A DNA stretch of 64,000 bases from VAUL01 sp964603155 (GTDB lineage: Bacteria > Desulfobacterota > Desulfuromonadia > Desulfuromonadales > BM103): contig CAZRTZ010000001.1 of NCBI GenBank assembly GCA_964603155.1, positions 62,001-126,000 of the forward strand. Direction: 5' to 3'. The notes under the pieces were generated by a model. That model saw only the letters and a list, made by a program, of their open reading frames with translations, was not told the origin of the DNA and searched no databases. Made by a program: the position numbers and the translations under genes. Positions 1 through 4,539 of the stretch are shown here, piece by piece (position 1 is the stretch's first letter; each line of letters opens with the position of its first letter).

Positions 1-1011
1 GTCGGTGACAATCGCAAATACACCGACACTGCGTGTAAAATCGTCGCCATAATGAAGTATTACACTCCATTTGTTGAAGTCTTTTCTATTGATGAGGCCT
101 TCCTCGACGTCACCGCTTCCATCAATCTCTTCGGCAGCGCCGAAACCATTGCCTATCGTTTGAAGGCGCAGATCCGTCATCAACTGGGCCTGACCTGTTC
201 GATAGGGATCGCCCCAAACAAGCTGCTGGCCAAGCTCGCCTCGGACATGCAAAAGCCCGATGGTTTGACGGTTATTGCTCCGGAGCGGGTTGCCGGCGTT
301 CTGGAGCGACTGCCGGTCAAGGAGTTGTGCGGGATCGGGAAGAAAGTCGAGAAGCAGTTGGCCGATCTCAATATCTTTACGTGCGGGCAACTGGGGCGTG
401 CCCCGGTCGACATGCTCGCGCGTCGGTTTGGAGTCAATGGCGAAAAACTGGTGATGATGGGACGGGGGATCGATGATGCCCCGGTGGTTCCGCCAGAGGA
501 TGAGGAGGAGGTCAAGAGCGTCGGCCACAGTATGACCCTCGTCCAAGACATCACCGGGCGAGAGGGGCTGGCCAAATATATTCTGCAACTCTCCGAGATG
601 GTCGGCCGACGGGCACGGCGCTACCATGTGACCGGCAAAACCGTGCACCTGACGATTCGCTACGGCGACTTCACGACGCTGGGAAAGCAGCAGACCAGGA
701 CGTCACCGACCAACGACAGCCTGGAAATCTACCGCGAGGCAATGGTGCTTCTCGATACTTTCGACCTGGCTCAGCCGGTGCGTCTGGTGGGGGTGCGGAT
801 TGCAAACCTGATCCATGAGACCGAGCAGCTGCCGCTCTTTGAAAAGGAGCGCAAGAAGGCTCTGCTGGCGGCGGCGATGGACGAGGCGAACGATCGCTTC
901 GGCGAATTCAGCGTCACCTTTGCCAGCGTCCTGGAAACCGAGGAGAAGGGTTCGCACGTGATCTCCCCGGCATGGCGTCCGGACGGGATTCGGCGGGTGG
1001 ACGTAAAGTGA
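1..1011 (+). CDS. dinB: DNA polymerase IV (Y-family), 5' end cut by window edge
   Basis: Error-prone Y-family polymerase for translesion synthesis. The reading frame is open from base 1, before the first internal ATG at 52, so the start lies outside the window. The Y-family catalytic motif SIDEAFLDV is present, then the thumb helix-hairpin-helix around LPVKELCGIGKKVEKQL and a complete little-finger domain, ending in a TGA at 1009-1011. The N-terminal DMDAFF acidic residue is not in view. It converges with recG across the dif-site cluster that starts 12 bases after its stop codon. dinB and other Y-family members are hard to separate, but motif and length fit DinB best. Confidence 0.93.
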   Translation, partial: VGDNRKYTDTACKIVAIMKYYTPFVEVFSIDEAFLDVTASINLFGSAETIAYRLKAQIRHQLGLTCSIGIAPNKLLAKLASDMQKPDGLTVIAPERVAGVLERLPVKELCGIGKKVEKQLADLNIFTCGQLGRAPVDMLARRFGVNGEKLVMMGRGIDDAPVVPPEDEEEVKSVGHSMTLVQDITGREGLAKYILQLSEMVGRRARRYHVTGKTVHLTIRYGDFTTLGKQQTRTSPTNDSLEIYREAMVLLDTFDLAQPVRLVGVRIANLIHETEQLPLFEKERKKALLAAAMDEANDRFGEFSVTFASVLETEEKGSHVISPAWRPDGIRRVDVK

Positions 1012-1022
1012 ATAATTATGAA

Positions 1023-1050
1023 ACGTCGCATAATCTATAGGTTTTGTTTG
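1023..1050 (+). other. Left junction Xer site (attL-like): intact XerC arm and centre, altered XerD arm
   Basis: Positions 1023-1033 (ACGTCGCATAA) and 1034-1039 (TCTATA) are identical to the XerC arm and central region of the complete dif-like site at 2272-2299. The third segment, 1040-1050 (GGTTTTGTTTG), does not match the XerD arm TTATGTAAACT. This is expected at a junction where one half comes from the chromosome and the other from an integrated element. It lies 12 bases after the dinB stop. Confidence 0.75.
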
Positions 1051-1215
1051 CTAACTTACTGTTATGCATAGGGTTTCCCATCCCGACTTGCCATTTCTGG
1101 CTGTCAGTCATCGTTGCATTGTTGTCCGACATTTTCAACTCCCCTAAAGCGTCAGATCGTTGTCAGAAATCATCTTGCCCCAGAAAATCCAAACTGATAT
1201 ATAGATTTCGCCCAT

Positions 1216-1282
1216 GCTGATCAGATCAGCTGGGTATTTGCCCCGCGCTCTCCCCCCCCCTCCTGAGCGTGGGGCTTTTTTT
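1216..1282 (+). terminator. Intrinsic terminator preceded by a small palindrome
   Basis: The stem CCCCGCGCTC (1241-1250) pairs with GAGCGTGGGG (1265-1274) with one G-U pair. The loop is C-rich and a run of seven T follows (1276-1282), the usual layout of a plus-strand intrinsic terminator. Just upstream, 1216-1230 is a perfect 7-bp palindrome around one base. No convincing gene lies between dinB (ends 1011) and this signal. It may end dinB readthrough or a short RNA of mini-element 1. I see no coding region in 1012-1361. Confidence 0.65.
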
Positions 1283-1304
1283 GTCCTCTCATCCACTAGG
1301 AAGG

Positions 1305-1396
1305 GGAGAAGCCCCACAGGGAAACGGACCCGCTTGCGCGCCATGGAGGCGCCTCGGGCCGCTACCGCCTGCGGCGGTTTCCCTGTGGATTTCTCC
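1305..1396. other. Multi-stem folded region of mini-element 1, candidate single-strand replication origin
   Basis: The outer arms at 1305-1325 and 1377-1396 are near-perfect inverted copies (core CCACAGGGAAAC facing GTTTCCCTGTGG). They enclose further stems such as GCGCC-ATGGA-GGCGC near 1338-1352. The right arm runs into the 3' end of the 171-residue gene. Mini-element 2 has a similar region (3780-3894) whose right arm also contains TCCCTGTGG. The origin role is inferred from this shared layout and from the HUH Rep encoded next door. Confidence 0.45.
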
Positions 1397-1877
1397 TGAA
1401 CTTTCCCGCCGATTGAAGCACCGAACGCACAGCCTCATGAGAAGCCCACGGGTGGTTCTGGGCCTTGAGTTCGGCGTTGATCGTTTTGACCGCATCCGCA
1501 GGGAGAATGCCTTGACGGATGAGGGCATCGAAACGTGAACAGATCGTGATCCGAAAATCATCGTTGCGTTGTTGGGCCAATTCGACTTCCTGCACATCGA
1601 CCGGACGGGAATCACGAACAGCCCGGATAGCCTGCTGATCGGCGCAGCGCATCAGATTGTGCATGGATTCGAGGAAAGTGACGAAGCCACGGGTGAGACT
1701 TTCCGGAATGGCAACTGAGAGGAGGACATAGCCATCCTTGGCCGCCGTGACCTTGACGTCGAGGAACGCGTCTTGATGGAACGGGTCGAATCCCGAAATT
1801 TGCCCGTAGAGGGTTTGGAAGCGATCTGGCAAGGGGTGAGCCTTGGCCGAGGTTGCGGAAAGGGTCAGATCACTCAT
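1362..1877 (-). CDS. Mini-element 1 protein of unknown function with basic HPW-type C-terminal domain
   Basis: 171 residues of unrecognised family. The first roughly 100 residues look like a globular alpha/beta domain with no motif I can name. From about residue 105 the sequence (DDFRITI ... LKAQNHPWAS ... FRRNPQGNRRRR) lines up with the 99-residue protein of mini-element 2 (ESFRVRC ... LKLSGHPWSA ... RRPGRKRRGAA). Shared features are F-R, an A-V/I-K helix, LK-x3-HPW, a following valine and an arginine-rich tail, which suggests a nucleic-acid-binding domain. The start ATG overlaps the upstream ribbon-helix-helix gene by 8 bases, so the two are probably co-translated. The 3' end overlaps the folded region at 1305-1396. 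Confidence 0.75.
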   Translation of the reverse strand: MSDLTLSATSAKAHPLPDRFQTLYGQISGFDPFHQDAFLDVKVTAAKDGYVLLSVAIPESLTRGFVTFLESMHNLMRCADQQAIRAVRDSRPVDVQEVELAQQRNDDFRITICSRFDALIRQGILPADAVKTINAELKAQNHPWASHEAVRSVLQSAGKFRRNPQGNRRRR

Positions 1878-2034
1878 GGCGGTTGACCTTTACGCGGCGT
1901 TCCTGTTCGAGGAAACGGCAGACGAGGTGACGGACGATCACGGAGACGGAGAAGCCTTCGCGACGTGCCAGGTCATCAAGCTCATCAAAACGAAAAGTGT
2001 CGAGACGGAAGGTGATCTTGCGTTCAAGGTTCAT
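1870..2034 (-). CDS. Small ribbon-helix-helix (CopG/Arc-like) DNA-binding protein
   Basis: A 54-residue protein read directly from the minus strand. It begins MNLERKITFRLDTFRFDELD and continues DLARREGFSVSVIVRHLVCRF. This matches the ribbon-helix-helix pattern: a short beta strand (KITFRLD), helix A (FRFDELDDLARREG), a turn (FSVS) and helix B (VIVRHLVCRFLEQERR). An AGGTG ribosome-binding site precedes the ATG at 2034. It shares ATGAGTGA with the next gene, so the pair forms an operon. By analogy with small plasmid and phage elements it is probably a repressor or copy-control protein. It is distinct in sequence from the ribbon-helix-helix protein of mini-element 2. Confidence 0.8.
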   Translation of the reverse strand: MNLERKITFRLDTFRFDELDDLARREGFSVSVIVRHLVCRFLEQERRVKVNRHE

Positions 2035-2271
2035 GGCAGCACCTCAAGGGGCGGCGCTGGCCGACGGGCGGCAGTCGCAGCGCGTGCGCCGTGGCCCGCG
2101 CCGTATGGTGCTAACTGGCTGAAATATCGTAGAGAAGTTGCCGAGCGATGAGAGGCAGAGAAATAGTTAGTATGAGATATGCGAGTAGTAACAAGCAGGG
2201 GGATTGAAATTTGCGCCCCTGTATTACTAGGCCGGGGCGTGGAGATGGACTGGCCCCGCAACTCAGAGTTT
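2035..2271. other. Noncoding leader region of mini-element 1
   Basis: About 240 bases without a supported gene, upstream of the two minus-strand genes. It should hold their promoter, but I see no clear -35/-10 pair. At 2213-2238 CGCCCC and GGGGCG arms enclose a loop with GTATTAC, a heptamer also found in the nick sites of some HUH Rep systems. The significance of this is uncertain. Confidence 0.4.
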
Positions 2272-2299
2272 ACGTCGCATAATCTATATTATGTAAACT
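2272..2299 (+). other. dif: Complete dif-like XerC/XerD recombination site
   Basis: The XerC arm ACGTCGCATAA (2272-2282), centre TCTATA (2283-2288) and XerD arm TTATGTAAACT (2289-2299) follow the 11-6-11 layout of bacterial dif. By my reading 21 of 28 positions match Escherichia coli dif, including CGCATAA in the left arm and TTATGT in the right. It forms the junction between the two mini-elements. Chromosome-dimer resolution by XerCD/FtsK acts at such sites, so the contig is predicted to lie in the replication terminus region. Confidence 0.8.
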
Positions 2300-2329
2300 T
2301 TTATTGATACATCGTAGGAGGTCGCTGTA

Positions 2330-2629
2330 ATGGCCTCCTATCAGCTGCGCATCGCTCTCTCTCCAGTTGTCACTTCGGTATCAAGTCCACCTGCACCAGT
2401 TCCAGCTGCACCACCTGTCGCCGATCAGCGCGAGTCGTTCCGTGTTCGCTGTCTCGTCCTCTACCATGAAGCTCGTCTAGGCGGTGCCGATCACAAAGCG
2501 TCGATCAAGGAAGCAGCACGCCTTCTCAAGTTGTCCGGTCATCCCTGGTCGGCCTCTCATGTCGTGGCGGTCGAGATCAACGCGGCGCTTGGTCGTCGCC
2601 CTGGTCGTAAGCGTCGGGGGGCTGCATGA
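2330..2629 (+). CDS. Small basic protein encoded upstream of and overlapping rep (HPW domain)
   Basis: 99 residues with a strong AGGAGG (2316-2321) before the ATG at 2330. After a Pro/Ala/Val-rich N-terminus (residues 15-33) there is a compact helical region, LYHEARLGGADHKASIKEAARLLKLSGHPW in two helices, ending in an arginine/lysine tail. The last four bases ATGA overlap the start of rep, so translation is probably coupled. It resembles the C-terminal domain of the 171-residue protein of mini-element 1, which suggests a conserved accessory role such as origin binding or regulation of Rep. No named family is recognised. Confidence 0.75.
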   Translation: MASYQLRIALSPVVTSVSSPPAPVPAAPPVADQRESFRVRCLVLYHEARLGGADHKASIKEAARLLKLSGHPWSASHVVAVEINAALGRRPGRKRRGAA

Positions 2630-3573
2630 TCCCCTCTGCTGCGGCGGACTCGTCCGCAGGACCGGTGCCGGCCGCTGCTGAGGGGTCGCTTGTTTCTAGT
2701 TGCATATCTCACCGCGACTGCTTTGAGGTCTTTGCTTCGTCTATTCGTGTGAGGCGTCCCGGTTCCGGTAACAATCCTCCTCCTCCTGATCGTTCCGACT
2801 CTTCTATCAATTCATTTTCCCGGCATTCTCGGCGGCGGTTGCGCTTTCGGGCACTCGATGCGGTTCCTTCGCTCGTCTCTCAGTTCGGCCTGACCTATCA
2901 CGAAGATTGGCCGCGTAATGGTCGTGTCTGCAAGTCTCATCTTGATACTTGGCTGAAGGTATTACGGCGGCTTCTTCCCGATGTCGGCTATCTCTGGTTA
3001 CTTGAGTTCCAGAAGCGTAATGCTCCGCATTATCACGTTTTTTTGACTTGTCCCCCTGACCCTGTGACATGGCAGAAGCTTGCCGAGGCGTGGTGTCGCA
3101 TCATTTCCGGTTCAGACGATCAATTGTGGTGGCATGGCCCGAAGCGTGGCGAGAACTGGATTGCATGGGACATGGGGAGCGGGTCTTACCTCTGCAAGTA
3201 TTTCGACAAAGAGGCTCAGAAGTTAGTCCCTCCCGGTTATGTCGATTTCGGGCGCTTCTGGGGGAATTCGCGCGGCCTTGTTCAGAAGCTCGATGAAAAG
3301 ACCGAGGAAGAAGTCGAAGACCTTTGCTCGGTGGTCGATCAGTGCACCGGGGAAGTTTACGGTGGGTCAAAGGTCGTAATTCGTTGGTTAGGTCGGTTGG
3401 CGGAAAAGCAGACGAATGGTTATTCCCGCTTCCGTTCGCGTGCTTCTCATGGTTCGTATTCCATTCTTCAAGGGGCGGCGGCATTTCAACAGATTTGCCG
3501 TTATTTCGACAAACTCAAATCATCAGGAGGTAATCATCATGAAAAGAAAAAATCACTACATCGCTTTGTTTAA
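2626..3573 (+). CDS. rep: Rolling-circle replication initiator (HUH endonuclease)
   Basis: 315 residues. The HUH metal-binding motif is at residues 135-137 (APHYHVFL), preceded by the LLEFQKRNAPHYH context common in Reps of small phages and plasmids. The catalytic tyrosine motif is YLCKYFDK (Tyr188, Lys191, Tyr192, Lys195). The first 70 residues are Ser/Pro/Arg-rich and may be a linker or regulatory tail. Such proteins nick one origin strand and stay linked to its 5' end through the tyrosine. The gene overlaps the preceding one by ATGA and the following one by 35 bases. It looks richer in T than the chromosomal genes around it. Inovirus-like and plasmid-like Reps cannot be separated here. Confidence 0.85.
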   Translation: MIPSAAADSSAGPVPAAAEGSLVSSCISHRDCFEVFASSIRVRRPGSGNNPPPPDRSDSSINSFSRHSRRRLRFRALDAVPSLVSQFGLTYHEDWPRNGRVCKSHLDTWLKVLRRLLPDVGYLWLLEFQKRNAPHYHVFLTCPPDPVTWQKLAEAWCRIISGSDDQLWWHGPKRGENWIAWDMGSGSYLCKYFDKEAQKLVPPGYVDFGRFWGNSRGLVQKLDEKTEEEVEDLCSVVDQCTGEVYGGSKVVIRWLGRLAEKQTNGYSRFRSRASHGSYSILQGAAAFQQICRYFDKLKSSGGNHHEKKKSLHRFV

Positions 3574-3811
3574 CTATCAGGACAAGCTTTTTCTCTTTGA
3601 GTCAATCGAGTCTCGTCTGTTTTTTCTCGGGGATTTTATGTCACAGTTCGTTGATGCATGTTTGCGTGATGATCCCCTTCACGGTCCGGTGACTGATCTC
3701 GAAGTGTCTCTCAATGGTGAACCTGTGCTTTTTCTCCCCTCCTTCTCGTTTACTGCGGATATTCATCGGTGCAATCAGTCCACGGGGAGCTCCCGCGCCC
3801 TGCGCGGGTAG
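3539..3811 (+). CDS. Mini-element 2 protein of unknown function, 90 residues
   Basis: The start ATG at 3539 is chosen because a perfect AGGAGG lies at 3525-3530, eight bases upstream. The frame is open further upstream inside rep, but without such a signal. The protein begins MKRKNHYIALFNYQDKLFLF and is rich in aromatic and hydrophobic residues, with no clear membrane helix. Its last ten codons lie inside the folded region starting at 3780, so the C-terminus may be dictated by DNA structure. No family is recognised. Position after rep suggests a replication or copy-control accessory. Confidence 0.65.
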   Translation: MKRKNHYIALFNYQDKLFLFESIESRLFFLGDFMSQFVDACLRDDPLHGPVTDLEVSLNGEPVLFLPSFSFTADIHRCNQSTGSSRALRG

Positions 3812-3894
3812 CAGTTGCAGGCGTCCAAGGGCGAGCGCCTGTCTTTGGCGCTCGTCGCCCTGGACGATCTGCGCCTAGCTGCGTCTCCCTGTGG
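3780..3894. other. Large branched hairpin region of mini-element 2, candidate origin
   Basis: The outer arms CCACGGGGAG (3780-3789) and CTCCCTGTGG (3885-3894) pair with one mismatch. Inside are a perfect hairpin CCCGCGC/GCGCGGG (3792-3808) and a strong imperfect hairpin with arms at 3821-3839 and 3847-3866 around a 7-base loop. Such a compact multi-stem block next to an HUH Rep gene is typical of single-strand or double-strand origins, or packaging signals. The shared TCCCTGTGG with 1377-1396 supports a conserved function in both mini-elements. Confidence 0.55.
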
Positions 3895-3907
3895 GCTGAT
3901 AATCCCC

Positions 3908-3936
3908 TTGACAAGTAATCATCATGATTACATACT
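3908..3936 (+). promoter_or_regulatory. Promoter with a perfect operator palindrome between -35 and -10
   Basis: The -35 TTGACA (3908-3913) and -10 CATACT (3931-3936) are 17 bases apart. The spacer is almost filled by GTAATCATCATGATTAC (3915-3931), a perfect palindrome of 8-base arms around one base. It lies about 20 bases before the start of the ribbon-helix-helix gene, so autorepression is the simple reading. The first 13 bases of the palindrome recur at 3530-3542, over the start of the 90-residue gene. Confidence 0.75.
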
Positions 3937-3954
3937 GTCCTCTGAGGTGACGCC

Positions 3955-4230
3955 ATGACCGATAAGACCCACGAGAATTTGCAGATTGTCAATTTCCGCA
4001 TGACGCCTGACGAGCTTGCCCGTCTTGATCGGCTGGCTAGTCGGTTCGGAATTTCCCGTTCCCAGTATCTTCGGAATATCGTCATGATCGACATCGAGGA
4101 GACTGAAACCTTCGAAAAGTTCGGGATGGTTCGCGCGGCGATCACCGTGCGGGACGTTCTCTCATGGATGGAGGAGAAGCGGAAAAAGGTCAGTGATGAC
4201 CTTGAACGGGAGGGCGTGGTTAAGGCATAA
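3955..4230 (+). CDS. Ribbon-helix-helix (CopG-type) transcriptional regulator
   Basis: 91 residues. The ribbon-helix-helix fold spans about residues 10-43: strand IVNFRMT, helix A PDELARLDRLASRFG, turn ISRS, helix B QYLRNIVMIDI. A second helical stretch of charged residues (MEEKRKKVSDDLEREG) follows and may aid oligomer formation. The start ATG at 3955 follows a GAGGTGACGCC ribosome-binding region. Its promoter contains a perfect palindrome, so it probably represses itself and perhaps the element's replication genes. Confidence 0.85.
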   Translation: MTDKTHENLQIVNFRMTPDELARLDRLASRFGISRSQYLRNIVMIDIEETETFEKFGMVRAAITVRDVLSWMEEKRKKVSDDLEREGVVKA

Positions 4231-4505
4231 TTTCCGGGCCAATTATTAGAGGCGAAACGCTGTTACATTTACACGATTTTTAACGGATGAATGATGCCCG
4301 ATTATTAGAAAAATAAGTTTCAAAAACTGAACCCCAGCTGCGCCAACAGCCGGGGTCCGGTGAAACAAAAATCCGCCCAACCTCGCGAAAGATTAAGGGG
4401 ATTTCTTTGTTGATCGTATCCGTAATACGGCTCTCCGTCAAGTATATTGGTGGCACCGTCTCTACTCTGCTCCCCTTCTCTCTATCTGGGTCACTCCGGG
4501 GAGAC
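4231..4505. other. Noncoding right end of mini-element 2 with a stem-loop
   Basis: No supported gene. A stem of ACCCCAGCTG (4331-4340) and CAGCCGGGGT (4347-4356) has one G-U pair. On the minus strand it is followed by a T-rich stretch and could end recG transcription. A small palindrome CCGTAATACGG lies near 4419-4429. Confidence 0.45.
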
Positions 4506-4522
4506 TATATATTATGTAAACT
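4495..4522 (+). other. Right junction Xer site (attR-like): altered XerC arm, intact XerD arm
   Basis: The XerD arm TTATGTAAACT (4512-4522), plus the following TTT, is identical to the complete site at 2289-2302. The central six bases TATATA (4506-4511) differ from TCTATA at one position, and the left arm (4495-4505) is unrelated. This mirrors the site at 1023-1050, which keeps the other half. It lies 17 bases from the recG stop codon. Confidence 0.75.
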
Positions 4523-4539
4523 TTTGTGGGAATGAGAAA

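Larger units (their letters stand above)
1034..2288. mobile_element. Mini-element 1 (about 1.25 kb), Xer/dif-bounded, Rep-less
   Basis: Segment between the altered site at 1023-1050 and the complete dif-like site at 2272-2299. It holds two overlapping minus-strand genes (a 54-residue ribbon-helix-helix protein and a 171-residue protein), a plus-strand intrinsic terminator and a folded region at 1305-1396. It has no recombinase, Rep or virion gene, which fits a satellite using host XerCD and a replication protein supplied in trans. The bounds are inferred from the half-conserved sites. An excised circle has not been shown. Confidence 0.6.
2283..4511. mobile_element. Mini-element 2 (about 2.22 kb), Xer/dif-bounded, with HUH Rep
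   Basis: Segment between the complete site (2272-2299) and the right junction (4495-4522). It encodes, all on the plus strand, a 99-residue protein, the HUH Rep, a 90-residue protein and a ribbon-helix-helix regulator, and carries a large folded region. No coat, Zot-type or recombinase gene is present. Size, Rep type and Xer borders resemble satellites of filamentous phages that integrate at dif. A small Xer-integrated rolling-circle plasmid is the alternative. Confidence 0.65.

Noticed and set aside
1144..1344. 66-codon minus-strand frame in the noncoding part of mini-element 1
   Set aside because: It spans the terminator and folded region, has no ribosome-binding site and no similarity I can recognise.
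3780..3894. Integron attC site
   Set aside because: No integrase and no cassette arrangement; the location next to an HUH Rep fits a replication structure better.
1023..4522. Complete filamentous prophage
   Set aside because: No coat, ssDNA-binding, adsorption or Zot-type genes in the 3.5 kb.
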